64,000 nucleotides of DNA from Solen grandis. Its lineage: Eukaryota; Mollusca; Bivalvia; Adapedonta; Solenidae. This document shows, piece by piece, positions 22,591 through 35,055 of the stretch. The notes under the pieces were generated by a model. The model was not told the origin of the DNA. It did no database searches and saw only the letters and a program-made list of their open reading frames with translations. The stretch lies in assembly GCA_021229015.1 (NCBI GenBank), contig CM037789.1, positions 27,739,480-27,803,479 on the forward strand, written 5' to 3'. The position numbers were made by a program, and so were the translations under genes. Numbering within the stretch: the first letter of the stretch is position 1; every line of letters starts with the position of its first letter.

Positions 22591-24327
22591 AAGATGATAA
22601 AGTACGTCAACATTTAAATATTTTGTAAGAAAGGAATAGTGAAATGCATTGCTACCCAAATTACTTAGCACTGAGTGTAGTGTTGAAATTGGAACCTGAT
22701 ATGGTACATGATAAATTGACTGTTTGCTTGGAGTTATTATTTGTGTATATTTATTATCAGGCAATTACTTTTGCTTAACGTGTATATATTCAAAATATTT
22801 TATTGAAATAATCATTAAGAATGAAAGCGTGAAAGATATCGTTAATATGGCGATCGAGTGAAGATAATATATAACTCTGAAGTCAGTATGTCTGAATTAA
22901 TTTGTCTATACTACATACTTACTTAAAAATAATTATAGTATTTATTGAAAACAAGAGCAAGAAATTCAGATAAGGTGAGCAGCCTTAATTGACACGCGCA
23001 GTGGTGACGAACGCGCGGCTACATTAATTCATTAACGACTAGAATGTTTAGGCTATTTATTATCGTCTCAGGAATGCAACACGCAGCAAAACCGACTGAC
23101 ACGTATATATGGTGAAATAATAAAGTCTCTTCTTTTCGCTTGAAACCAATGGGCCGATAGACAAAATGGAAGTCTGTTTCGATCAGAAAAGACATTCATC
23201 AAAACGAAAGAAGATGGGGGCAAAAAACTGCACGTGGATGAATTCGTTGATGACTGGTAAGTGTGAGACGCCATAGAATACGTATATTTGAGATGTTCAG
23301 TATCAAATGCAGCATGATGTTACCATACAACCATCGTGTGTGGTATTTTAACACCACAGCGCGGCAATGCTGCGCCTTTTTCATAATTCGTCTGCGTTTT
23401 GGGGAGATATCATATTTTCGATGTCATTTAATTTTGAGAATCTGCTAAAACATTTATAGACTTGTCTGTTATGGTGATATACTCCTGTGATGATTAGATA
23501 GTTGTATTCTTCTTTTTTATATAAAATATGTTCAACACCGTATACCAGCCAGGTATTGGTTAGTTTACAACAAAATAATGTGGAGATATGCAAAGCGATT
23601 ATACTATGTTCACAAAAGGCTTGGAGAACTATAAAGAAGCTATCAGCACGTTATATCTGCTGGAAAAATGCAGCTATTTTATTTTAATAAGTCATTTATT
23701 GGATTATTTGATGGTTATTTGATGGGATGGAAGCAGCGACACCTGTTTCGATCAGGTGTGATAATGTCCAAATGAGGCTTGATTCTGACCCATTTTGGTC
23801 AACTAATTCCTTTCCGCTCATTTACGGCGACATAGACTGGTCTTTAATTTAGCGATTATTACCGCCCCGGCTGCGAATCACGCGGTGCCAGACAATAAAA
23901 ACGGCTACCCGTCTAGATGGACGGCGGAATAATGGCCGATCTTTACAAAAAGTCACATTTGCCGATGTCGAAAAGCACAATTGTTTCATTCGTTAAGTTG
24001 TTAGAATACTGAGCATCTGAAAGATACTGATCTTATCTGAAAATCGGTGTAAACAGACGCTGGAAAGCGGCTACACGTTGCAAAAGAAAAAAATGATTGG
24101 TAAAAAATGCCTTTTCTATTTTTATACCCGTGATGTTCTTTTAAATAAAGCTGCACATGAACAAAACCTTTACTGCTGTGCGGGTATAACACGAAAGAAT
24201 GTGTCACTTTTCGATTAGATTTAAGCAACACCAAAAGCAACAAAAAAAAAATAATAAAAAAATAGAATTAATAAACTTAAAAGAAAATGGTAAATTAAAA
24301 AAATAGGATTATTTGTATTTTGTAACC

Positions 24328-24427
24328 NNNNNNNNNNNNNNNNNNNNNNNNNNNNNNNNNNNNNNNNNNNNNNNNNNNNNNNNNNNNNNNNNNNNNNNNN
24401 NNNNNNNNNNNNNNNNNNNNNNNNNNN
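24328..24427. other. Assembly gap (exactly 100 N)
   Basis: A round 100-N run normally denotes a gap of unknown size. It lies at the left edge of the 24-bp minisatellite, which probably caused it. Confidence 0.99.
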
Positions 24428-25705
24428 TGGTTCTGAAGGGTCTACATCCAGTGGATGAAGGTCTAGATCCAGTGGTACTGAAGGTCTAGATCCAGTGTAC
24501 TGAAGGTTCTAGATCCATGTGGTACTGAAGGTCTAGATCCTGTACTGAGGTCTACATCAGTGGTACTGAAGGGTCTACATCATGGTACTGAAGGTCTAGA
24601 TCCAGTGGTACTGAAGGGTCTAGATCATGGTACTGAAGGTTAGATCCAGTGGTACTGAAGGTCTACATCCAGTGGTACTGAAAAGGTATAGATCAGGGGT
24701 ACTGAAGGGTCTACACAGTGTACGAAGGGTCTAGATCCGGGGTACTGAAGGTTCATCAGTGGTACTGAAGGGTCTACATCCAGTGGTACTGAAGGGTCTA
24801 GATCCAGTGGTACTGAAGGGTCTACATCCAGTGGTACTGAAGGGTCTAGATCCAGTGGTACTGAAGGGTCTACATCCAGTGGTACTGAAGGGTCTAGATC
24901 CAGTGGTACTGAAGGGTCTACATCCAGTGGTACTGAAGGGTCTAGATCCAGGGGTACTGAAGGGTCTAGATCCAGGGGTACTGAAGGGTCTACATCCAGT
25001 GGTACTGAAGGGTCTACATCCAGTGGTACTGAAGGGTCTAGATCCAGTGATACTGAAGGGTCTAGATCCAGGGGTACTGAAGGGTCTAGATCCAGTGGTA
25101 CTGAAGGGTCTAGATCCAGTGATACTGAAGGGTCTAGATCCAGTGGTACTGAAGGGTCTAGATCCAGGGGTACTGAAGGGTCTACATCCAGTGGTACTGA
25201 AGGGTCTACATCCAGTGGTACTGAAGGGTCTAGATCCAGTGGTACTGAAGGGTCTACATCCAGTGGTACTGAAGGGTCTAGATCCAGTGGTACTGAAGGG
25301 TCTACATCCAGTGGTACTGAAGGGTCTAGATCCAGTGGTACTGAAGGGTCTACATCCAGTGGTACTGAAGGGTCTAGATCCAGGGGTACTGAAGGGTCTA
25401 GATCCAGGGGTACTGAAGGGTCTAGATCCAGTGATACTGAAGGGTCTAGATCCAGGGGTACTGAAGGGTCTAGATCCAGTGGTACTGAAGGGTCTAGATC
25501 CAGTGGTACTGAAGGGTCTACATCCAGTGGTACTGAAGGGTCTACATCCAGTGGTACTGAAGGGTCTAGATCCAGTGGTACTGAAGGGTCTAGATCCAGT
25601 GGTACTGAAGGGTCTAGATCCAGTGGTACTGAAGGGTCTAGATCCAGTGGTACTGAAGGGTCTACATCCAGTGGTACTGAAGGGTCTAGATCCAGTGGTA
25701 CTGAA
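24428..25705. repeat. 24-bp minisatellite
   Basis: Unit GGTACTGAAGGGTCTAGATC + CAGT, with GAT/CAT and AGT/GGG/TGA variants. About 39-40 clean units from 24752 to 25705; the 330 bp next to the gap are scrambled by small indels, which looks like poor consensus. Because 24 is divisible by three, the array gives a 345-codon open frame of VLKG-L[DH]-P[VG] octapeptides, but it has no ATG (opens at a GTG), no promoter and no family. Confidence 0.95.
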
Positions 25706-25840
25706 TTTTTGTGGGTTTGAACCCCATTTGGGTCAAGGAATTCTCATGATCTTCCCAGGCGCAAAGTACTGGTCTAACCCAGGAACAAAGAGATAAGTTT
25801 AAGTTGTAAGAACTTTTCCCCATTTGACGTAAATAAATAA
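25706..25840 (+). mobile_element. SINE-like repeat family C (also at 31067-31250)
   Basis: GTGGGTTTGAACCCC (box-B-like) then CTTCCCAGGCGCAAAGTACT and a CATTTGACGTAAATAAATAA tail; 31090-31250 shows the same order (GTGGATTCGAACTC, AAGTACTAGTCTGATCCAGG, GTTGATGTAGAATATAGAAA). The minisatellite ends exactly at its box-B region. Confidence 0.55.
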
Positions 25841-28800
25841 GTTTAATCTAAACCATTTTGTATACACGTACGAGTAAATTTAATAGAACAATCGATGAAT
25901 TACTCTGTAAAGTAAATATCTTTGATTTATGTGAATAAGAAAATAGAAACAAAAGGTCTAATGAAACATTCAACGAATAGTAAAATGAACTAAGAAGGTG
26001 TAAGCAAAGATAAACAGAGCAGGGCATTACATAAAATAGAGTACGAGTGTTTGAAATTTACCCAATAAGAACAAAAAATGAAATCATGGCACTGCACTAT
26101 GTTATACCATTCAGTGCATTGTAAATGCTGTGATATACTATGTTTTACAACTACATGAAGTCAAAACTGTTAAATTTGGCCAGAATTGTCCCCCATACAG
26201 CAACTGAATTTGGGACAAGTCAAAGTTTACACTTCAAAGCAGGTTTGGTAATTAAATAAAACAGTCCGACGAGAAATACACAGGGGATGTAGAGACATAT
26301 AAATAACGATTTTTTGGCTGCTTTAGATTTAATTGGCGCCAAATTTGAACATTAATTAAAGTTTTGAATAAAAGTGATTGAAACCCAAGTCTTTACTTAC
26401 ACGCGCTATCCGACAGGCTCGTGTGTTACGCCGGGATTAGGATAAGCAAATCTGCATTTAAACGGTGTCTCTTACATTTCTTATCATTTTTGTTGACTTA
26501 CACACACAGGGACATTCGTCTTTGCCGCTACATTGCGGATTCGTCGCGCAATTATACCGTCTCATTGGACTATTTACTTCACGAATGTAATTGAATACAA
26601 TATCATCATCGTCAAAACTTTATCGGGGACTCTGAGATAATGTCTAAATTAAACAAATTAATCCCTGAGTGATTGTAAATAATTAATTTAACTCAATTTT
26701 ATAAGTATCAGTTTTGGATAAATAACGTTATCATCCGTGAGAAACATTTAGGATTTCTCATCGAATCGGCCAACAAGTCAATTGGGAATCGAAACAGACA
26801 CAAAACAAACACGAGAGCGTGTAGAAGAATGAAGAAGTCAACGAAATTCTCGCTTAAACATAAAGGCACTTCTGTGTTCCAATTTGCATGTCATGCATTT
26901 TCCTCCCTCATTTCTGTGTACTTTTAAAAGAAAGTGGACTGGAGTTTCCAATATCGCCTGCGGTTGTTGTTTTCTTGCATATTTATTTTTCACTAACATA
27001 GCCATATTCCATATCTTGCCACTTGATGGTTACATTTCTATGAAACTTTGTCAATTTGAAGACATTAAAAAATAAAAAAATATTTCACCTAGATTGTTTT
27101 CAATTTTTATCTAATTTGGGGGGAGATAATCCGCATATAAATTAACATTGAAGCTTATGGAAAATATGTATTTTCTGTGAATATGAAAAACTGAATTTGA
27201 TTTATGAGAAAAACTCATGGTAGAAAGATGCATTTTATGATTTGTATCAACTTTCGTGAAAAAAAAATCTAAACTTTACCATAGGGAAATGGAGAAAATC
27301 ACAAGACGTAGTGAAACCATCTGAAGTACATGTTAATACTTTTACTTACTTCTCAACTATGTACAAAGCATAAAACAAATACAGCAAAAATGTCACCTTG
27401 GCCTTCTATAGAAAGCCATGAAACTATGAGAAACATAAAATTAACATGTTTTTTTGAGGTAAGGTGTGTGTGTTTGATTTGTGGTGAAAATAACAACAAC
27501 AACAACAACAAAAGAATTTCCGTGACACTGAGGTTGTATATGATATAAAATACAATATATACCTTAAAGACTACTGTTAAATACAGGTAAGCTAAGGAAT
27601 ACAGGTGGCTACGTAAATGTAGTTTCAAATGCACAAGTAGTTTATCCTCTGGAAAATTAAAGCTTCGAATGATAGAAATAAAACACTATTGACACGGGAG
27701 ACTAAAACTTTATAAAATGTCCATGCTGTATGATAATAAACTTTTTGATACGAAGTATGGCACTATCAGGCGGATAGTAGAATATGTTCAATTCATTCCT
27801 TCATTAAATATCTCAGTTTAATTATAAAAGTTGCGATTACAACTGAAACCTCAAACGTTTTATCATGGATAATAAAAACACATTTAATGCATTTGGTAGA
27901 TGTCTGCGTAAAGAAGTGACAAACGACCCTACTAATGAGAGGCAGGTCAGATTTGATTTAACATTATGTCGGTACGCCATGTTCACAAGGTTCTACAGAA
28001 ATACGATACGGAACATTGGACACTAAACAAAGATTGCTAACAGCCATAACTTCAGGTTGATTAATAACGGGTTTTCGCCCTGTTTGTCGTCGCCCTACCT
28101 CCCTCAACGCTTAAAAAATCGCATTCTAAATTAATGTTTTCTAAAATATGTTCTAATTATTCTTGTGACCCGCAATTAGCCGTCTGCATATTTGGAATTA
28201 AGTGTTTGGAACCCCTCGGATGTGTCTCCATATAATTGTTATAGATTTATGATAAAGGAGAGCGAGGGTTTCCGATTATAAAATAAAGTAAGCAAAATTG
28301 GCAGTCATGCTCAGAGTTTCGGGTTTCAAGATGGAAATAAATTAACAGTTTTAGAAACCGGATACAGCGTAAAAGTACTAGAAAAAAGATCGCTGGGTGC
28401 TTGAAATAATAGTTTTTGTTACTTGTAACGAATAAGTACTATCTAATCAGTTGCTGGAATGATAATAGCTACTTTACCATTTTTCATTTTTACCGCACCG
28501 TTCATATCAAACGTTTCGCTTCCTATTTATGGATTGAATTCCAGTATCAATGACCTAAGGCTTTTGGAACTAATTGCAATGTCGATGTTTGTTTCTACAA
28601 GAATTATTGAAATTTGACTCACATGAATTGAAGTGACCCTTGTTCCATTACACAAGTTTTTTTTCAATGTTTAACGTTATTTTTTTTATAATTATATGGC
28701 TTTTGGTCCAAAATACAATATACAAATATTAATACAATATAAGTAACTAAGTCAAACATATCCAATATAATATTAATAATACTGTATCGTAACCCGGTGT

Positions 28801-28933
28801 AAATATGAACAAAACACACATTCGAGGATTGTTTAAGCCAAAGATTGCTAATCACTGCATGGAGGTCATTTCGCAAAAGATTGTTTGTTTGATCCTATCA
28901 ACAGTTTCCCAATCATTTTGAAACTTCGTTCAC
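25841..28933. other. Unique AT-rich DNA, no gene recognised
   Basis: Apart from the block at 26385-26600 and a CpG-richer stretch at about 27900-28330, I see only AT-rich sequence and a short (AAC)n at 27492-27509. Confidence 0.6.
26385..26600 (-). other. CpG-rich block with two GTAAGT donors; possible exon or 5' UTR
   Basis: On the minus strand there are perfect GTAAGT sequences at about 26388-26393 and 26495-26500. Before the second, an open stretch reads MRRYNCATNPQCSGKDECPC and would end in phase 1, the phase needed to splice to 18048. But it lacks a signal peptide, the acceptor is unclear and an in-frame stop lies at about 26622. Could equally be a conserved regulatory element. Confidence 0.2.
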
Positions 28934-29176
28934 TTAAACCTTTTCCCTCGTATAGACTCATTTTGACTCACTCAATAGGTACCACATAAAGCCTGATCTG
29001 CAGAAAGCCACACTCAAACCTAACCAAATTTAATTGTAAAATCCTCATTACCAGACCACTGAGGAGCAGCGAACAGCATAAAACCTGATCAGCCTGCGAG
29101 TTACTCGCAGGCTGATCTGGTTTTATGCTGTTCGCATAGGTCTTTTCATGGTTTCCTCTATGAGGGAAAGGGTTAA
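28934..29176 (+). mobile_element. MITE-1 copy 3
   Basis: TTAA..TTAA, with a one-base shift in the left end (TTAAACCTTTTCCCTC). Internal hairpin intact. Confidence 0.85.
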
Positions 29177-29339
29177 GATGGATACTATAGTACTGTCACA
29201 CCGAAATGTCCTGAAACAGATTGGCTGCAAGTTACCACACACAGTTACAATACGCATGTACAAACATCTGACCAATCAATTCTTGAAGCTTACCATGAAG
29301 ATAGAATTACATTTCCAAGTAAGTTTATTATTTATTTCA

Positions 29340-29424
29340 CGATCCCGAAATATCGTGATCAGGGATCGAACCCGCAATCTCCCGCATTCGAAGCGAACAC
29401 TCTAACCACTTAGCAACCGGAGCA
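29340..29424 (-). repeat. tRNA-like sequence (SINE head or tRNA pseudogene)
   Basis: On the minus strand TTGCTAAGTGGTTAGAGTGT resembles box A and GCGGGTTCGATCCCTGAT box B. The acceptor-stem halves do not pair, so not a working tRNA. Confidence 0.5.
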
Positions 29425-31066
29425 TCAATATCCAAGATATAGAAAGTGTTGTTGTTTTTTTCTTCTACATGTACAATTCTGTACTTCACAGAAATTCTTC
29501 AACGGCTAAAACGTCCTTAGATAGTTAAGCCTTGTAATTTTGAAGTGTGTATAAATTTAAATTAAGTTACGTGAGGAAAGCTTAACGGTAAATAGACCCC
29601 TTCACAGCTGTAAACAATATCTTGTTTACCACTTTGACCTATGCAAACACTTCGGGCAGATACTGCATATTAATACAGAATTAACAAGAGGTATCACCGG
29701 AGATGAGCCAAACTGCTAACAAAAGTTAACAATTCTATTTAACATGGAAGGGGGCAGGGGAATTTAGTAAGATGTATGTGAAAATTTAGTTGGAATTCTT
29801 ACAGAAGTGAAATGAACACAGTGGTTTGTGAAAGCTTCATACAAGTAAGAGGATATGAAGGAGTTTTACATGTGATAAGATCGAACGTACGACCCAGATA
29901 GCGTGTCTAATGTGCTATCCATGAAACTTTGCTATCTCAGATCTTGCATATTTGATTTGAATTGACAGCTTTAATGAGATTACATTCTTTCATAATTATG
30001 CCTTGTGTGTGTGTGCGTGAAGATATCATTGCCATTAAAACATTTATATTTAGAGCACTCTATTTTGAAATGCAGTAAAAATGCGTTCCGAGGACTGATG
30101 GAAAAAATAAAATAAAATGCTAGGATAATCGCAGGTCTCGGACAACCAAGTGTATTTCCCGGTTGCTCCGTCTGTTTCTCCGCAAAGGGACGGGGAATTC
30201 ACCTTTAAATATTCAGGACGCAAGAGTAAAGTAAACAACATTCGGAAGACCTCGCCCATATGGCCAAGAAGTTACGAGTGAATTGACAAATTCTGTCAGA
30301 TTACCCAGATTCTTCACAGTCTGCATGGTAAAAAAATTCATTTCTTCATATACAATTTAAAGATCAGTCAATTTATATCAATCAAGTCTTTAATTTGTAA
30401 GGTAAAGAGTAAATAGGCGTTCTAAAAACTGCTTTTTCTTTATTAGTTTATAAAACAATTACTAACATCAAAGGCCCAACGGACCTAAATTTCACGACCT
30501 CGAGTTAACTAAAAATGTACGTGAGAAAGGGAAAACTGAAATCTATATAGCTACCCCAAATGATATAAACAATGTCAAAAAACCGTTGCCTCTAATGAAC
30601 TGTTGCATTCCAAATCACCAGACGCTCGCACCTGCTCCGTTGCAAGCGCCTACATGCCTTTGTTTTACTGACCTTCATTCCATATATCACACCTGAAAGA
30701 ATACATAAGTTATCGCTTTTGTTCTTGTGTTCATTTGGAGATCATAGATCTCGTGTGAATGGAGGTTAATTGATATAAATTAAGACAGTGAAATACGATA
30801 TGGCATAGAAACTAGGTGGATATAAATTATCGGACTCTACATCAAGATAAGAAAGAAGTTAAAACAACAAAAGACTAACTCGAAAATGACCAATCGATTC
30901 GTGTATAAGCAAAACCTTTCAGGATCAATTGTTTTTTTCTCTAAAGTTAAGCAAAAAGGCCCTCTTGAAATTACCCCCCCCCATTAAATTGCAAAATTTA
31001 CACCCTGGAAGTATGAACGCATTAAATTATTTAAAGATGGTCAAGAGTACCATGATCTAGAGGTAG
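29425..31066. other. No gene recognised
   Basis: AT-rich. A short minus-strand open frame near 30050-30260 has mildly protein-like composition but no homology I recognise and no clear splice context. Confidence 0.5.
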
Positions 31067-31727
31067 CATGAAATACTGTGGATCGAACGGTTGTGGATTC
31101 GAACTCTGTTATGGGGGTACTAATCTCATTTCTATTGAACTTCCAGGACACTAAGTACTAGTCTGATCCAGGAATTGCCGAGAAAAAATCAGTACAAGTT
31201 CTCAAAACTTGTATCCCAGTTGATGTAGAATATAGAAATAAACTAAAAAATATTGACAAAATGTAATTTGTTTGTATCAGGACCATGGCAATATTTTTGT
31301 AATTGCACAGAGTTCTTGTTCTACTTAAGATTTTTCAAAAGAGATGATTTTCAACTTTAAGAACTTATTTCGAATTTTATAATAAAGAACAAAACTCTTC
31401 AGATTGACCTGTCTCTAAACGCATCTAGTCACCTTTAATATATATATATAAACTTAATTGCATTTTAATTCAGTCATCATATAGGTTGTTGATTGTGACT
31501 GTTGCATATTTAATTATTTAACAAGATTAGGATCTAAAAGAAAATGAATCTAATAGATACATTGTATACAAATACTGATATAGATATTGCTTCCTACGGT
31601 GGTTCGGAAACCAAAACAAAATTCGCCGAAGGGCCAAACTGCTATACATATCTTGTCAAGTTCTAATGCAGCATGTAAGTCTTAAACACATATCTATTAA
31701 GTTTAATCCCAAGGATTTAATGGAATA

Positions 31728-31918
31728 TTAAGGTAGTCCATCCATCATTGAATTATAATCAGTGTCTTCCAAATGCTTAAAAAGACTTTAGTGTAGATGC
31801 AAGCATCCATTGACTTGAGTTATAGGTTCTTTTGTTCTCTAAAGGCATACAACTACTATAAATACCCGATCACATGATGGACCATGATTACAATTTACTG
31901 ATGGATGGATTACCTTAA
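31728..31918. mobile_element. MITE-3 copy 1 (TTAA-flanked)
   Basis: TTAAGGTAGTCCATCCATCA.. and ..TGATGGATGGATTACCTTAA form ~20-bp inverted repeats within a TTAA frame. About 190 bp. Second copy at 55003-55202. Confidence 0.8.
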
Positions 31919-31989
31919 AGTGAAAATCAACCAGGAAATTTAAAAAGAGCCAAAATCTTAACGGCGACAGTATTCCGATTACAATAGAA

Positions 31990-32560
31990 ACCATTTGGAA
32001 GACACCGAGACTGCTACAACTGATATGAACGAAGTTCGTCAATTTGTTACAATATGTAACATATTTGAGGCGGGCGCAGTCCCACTGTCTTCTTTATTTA
32101 CTGCCACCCAGTGTCGGACGACATATCCTTTCCATTGTTATACAGCACGAAGCAGTTGCGTTGTGTCAGAAGACATACGCCTTTTGAAAGATTGTCTTTT
32201 TCAGCAGAAAAAAGGGAACTCGACAAGGTTGTACTTTTTGACCTATTCTTTTCCATTTACAATTTGACTTGCGGAACGCTATGCCTTTGTTGGCTTTTGT
32301 GGAATAGGGCTCGCAGTCATTTCCTATCGGAATGTTTCTAATAGTACCCTTCTTGGGTGTTAATTTCGGGGTATCGCTCTTTTGGGACCTCCTACCTCTG
32401 AGCCCATTCGGGCAACCATTGAAGAAGAACATCAGCGATTCATTAAGCGACGTTAATAGGGATAAAAAACTGTCTGGATTGAGAAATTGCAGAGGTAATT
32501 TGAAATCAAGCTTAGTAATAGACGTTGGCTTCAAATACACGGTTGAAAAATGATTAATGT
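31990..32560. other. CpG-richer segment with overlapping open frames, unknown
   Basis: Several frames of 70-124 codons are open on both strands (e.g. minus 32540-32166). Composition is coding-like, but no motif or family is recognisable. It may be a decayed transposon ORF or retrocopy. Confidence 0.2.
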
Positions 32561-33338
32561 TACAATAATTTTTGTACGAAAGGTATCTCGAATGCCGACC
32601 TTTAGTTTGTCTGTATTTGTAAAAATAAATGGATTTCTTCGATACAATAGTACGTAATATAACACTATCGAACCAAACTTTCTTTTAATACACTCCAATT
32701 ACCCATGCAACATGAAATGGGCTTCAATTTCGAAATCATGTGAGAGTAGCCATTTGTGTTCATTTTGAATTGAAAATACATTTTGGCATTATTGCTTGTT
32801 TATGTAATAATTTACCACGTATAGTTTGCACCAAAATGTCATATTCTCTGAACAAAATGAGGCTAACGCATTCAACTTTTAAATGAATATTTTGTTAAAC
32901 ACGAATCAATATGAATAGAATCATAAGCAGAAATATCAGGAATTTCTAATTGGAATTTTCTTCCCTATCAAAATGTACAAATGTATTTCACATGGGGCGC
33001 CGAAATCTAGTGGCATTGTTTATAGTGTAAACTTATTTATTTCACTTCGAGTGGGGAAACAAGTGTTACAACTTATATTTGTCCCTCTTGACGGTTCCTT
33101 GGGTGAACCAGTACTTTACGCCTAGGAAGGTGGTGAAAAATCCTTGCCCCAACGGGGCTTGGACTCTCGTAACTACTCGGCCATACCCGTCGATGCTCGG
33201 ATATTAGAAATGGGCGAGGTGTTCCGATTGCCTTCTTTCCTGTTATGAATTCCTAGAACCCTTTTCAGTAAACTTAGTACGAACACCTTTCGTATACTAG
33301 TTCGCACATTTTCAGATGTAAATTTGTATTATACTTGT

Positions 33339-33570
33339 GGGGGCCTCTGTGACCGAGAGGGTAAAGTCGCTGACTTTAACACTCACCCAGCCCCTCACCG
33401 CGTGCGCGTGGGTTCGAATCTTGGTAGTGTCATTCGGATTTTTATGTGAGGAAGCTTTCCATCTGGCTTGCGGTAGGTCGATGGTTCTACCCTGATGCCT
33501 CCGTGCATTCGGGATCTTCCTCCACCTGTAATTAGCTGGAATACTGTCGAGGCGACGGTAAACTCCAATA
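33339..33570 (+). mobile_element. SINE-A copy
   Basis: Head GGGGGCCTCTGTGACCGAGA, CGTGGGTTCGAATCTTG box B, tail CTGTCGAGGCGACGGTAAAC with a small deletion before it. Confidence 0.82.
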
Positions 33571-34008
33571 GTCAAAGAGTCATTATACTTGTGATTTTTT
33601 TTCTTCACAATTAGTGAGTATAATGCAATAAAAATTGTTACCTATCTTTGTATCTTATTGTGAAAATCAGAAAATAGCAGACATTATTCATAACATCACT
33701 CTTACGACTCAATCGGAACACCTCGGGTAATTCCGTCATTCTTCAGCATTTATCACCGAAGTGTTCCGATTGTCTTACGACTAAGAACAAATTTGTTTAT
33801 AAGAAGTTTAGTGAAACGGGCCTGAATTTATATGAATTCAGGAAATCTCAAATATTTTGAGAATAATAAAAACTCTTACAAGAATTGCTTCTTTTATAAG
33901 TACATGTATACATGTATCATATTATTGTTTAATGGCTTGGTATTTTATGGCATTAAATTTATTAACTGGGACGAATTCCACTAACAATTCTTAGCGCAAA
34001 GTAATACT

Positions 34009-34256
34009 TTAATACTTAGTGGCGGATTTCACTATTCTTGTTTCTCTTTTAAAAATACCTAAATATATCATTTCTTAATAAATATTGGTATTACTTAGCG
34101 CTAAGTAGAATAAGAATTACTTAGCGCTAAGTTAAGTATTACTTAGCGCTAAGTATTATGAATAATTACTTATCGCTAAAAGAATATAAGTATATGAATA
34201 ATTACTTAGCGCTAAGTATAGGAATAAGAATTTAAGTATTACTTAGCGCTAAGTAT
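34009..34256. repeat. Family E copy 2 followed by an ACTTAGCGCTAAGT palindrome array
   Basis: 34009-34090 is repeat family E. From 34090 the 14-bp perfect palindrome ACTTAGCGCTAAGT occurs five times intact (about 34093, 34115, 34138, 34201, 34240) plus once degenerate (about 34168), with variable AT spacers. Confidence 0.85.
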
Positions 34257-34500
34257 AGGCTTACTCCGGAATAACAACCACAGTGGGTTTCCCCAGCTCC
34301 ATGTAGGTACAAACACAGTTTTATCATTAGAAATAAATAAAAGTTTACAAAGAGTAAAAATAGAATAATTGTGCTGCATGCTTTTCAGCAACATTGCATG
34401 AACACATTGTTTGTACCTACATGGAAACGCCCATTCAACCTGAGCTCCGGATGTCGTCTGTTGTTGGTGGAAATCGAGCCTGTACGTCTCAAGTATCATC

Positions 34501-34660
34501 TTAAAGTAATGTTCCTGTAATGGTTCCGCTATGTCTTGGACCACTTAACCTCTACATAGAACTAAAGTACCCTAATGAAACATTAGGAAACCTTGGTTAT
34601 TTCTACAAAAGGTCATGAGGTCCGAAATGTAGCAGAACCATTACAGGAACTTTACCTTAT
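34501..34660. mobile_element. MITE-2 copy 1
   Basis: Near-complete palindrome of about 160 bp. Ends TTAAAGTAATGTTCCTGTAA and TTACAGGAACTTTACCTTAT; the right flank is TTAT rather than TTAA. Confidence 0.8.
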
Positions 34661-34893
34661 TGAAACATCATACCTACGTTTCACGAAAAATTTCAGCGTT
34701 TAGAACCTCCTTATCAACAGACAGGGACTAGAATTTTTACAAACTTTCTTTTATTAGCATGTTGTCAAAGTAATTAGTCTTTCAATATCTAAAATTATCA
34801 TATTTGTGGTCATAAATACACAATTTTACATTGGTGAGTTCAGAAAAATCTCAGTTTTAGATGTACGTAGCGGGTCTGATACAGTAATACAAT

Positions 34894-35055
34894 TTAAGGT
34901 AAAGTCCCTGTAATAGTTCCGCTACATGTCGGACCTCATGGCCTTTCATGGAGATAACCAAGGTTTCCTAATGTTTCATTAGGATACCTTGGTTATCTTG
35001 GTAGAGGTTAAGTGGTCCAAGACTTAGCGGAACCATTACAGGGACTTTACCTTAA
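34894..35055. mobile_element. MITE-2 copy 2 (reference copy)
   Basis: TTAA + GGTAAAGTCCCTG ... CAGGGACTTTACC + TTAA. The two halves pair along almost the full length around 'AATGTTTCATT'. Confidence 0.85.

Larger units (their letters stand above)
18049..24327. other. Region 5' of the first BMPER exon found, up to the gap
   Basis: Either the first BMPER intron or upstream DNA. Holds SINE-A (18879-19120), repeat family F with an inverted repeat (about 19690-20185), AAAT/AAAG tracts near 20745-20835 and 21834-21925, a copy of repeat family E (22488-22590) and CpG-richer unique blocks near 22.2 and 23.7-23.96 kb. No signal-peptide exon could be recognised. Confidence 0.6.

Noticed and set aside
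24001..24243. BMPER signal-peptide exon (MLLLVLLKS start)
   Set aside because: No donor in the needed phase follows and the sequence after it is AT-rich noise; hydrophobic start is likely chance.
24759..25796. 345-codon open frame with VLKGL[DH]P[VG] repeats
   Set aside because: It is the read-through of a 24-bp minisatellite, opens at GTG rather than ATG, and has no non-repetitive coding part.
29340..29424. Functional tRNA gene
   Set aside because: Boxes A and B are present but the acceptor stem does not pair; SINE head or pseudogene instead.
32166..32540. 124-codon minus-strand frame
   Set aside because: Coding-like composition, but open frames occur on both strands and nothing is recognisable; kept only as an unknown segment.
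34090..34256. CRISPR-like array
   Set aside because: Eukaryotic context, repeats are 14-bp palindromes and spacers are irregular AT-rich filler of unequal length.
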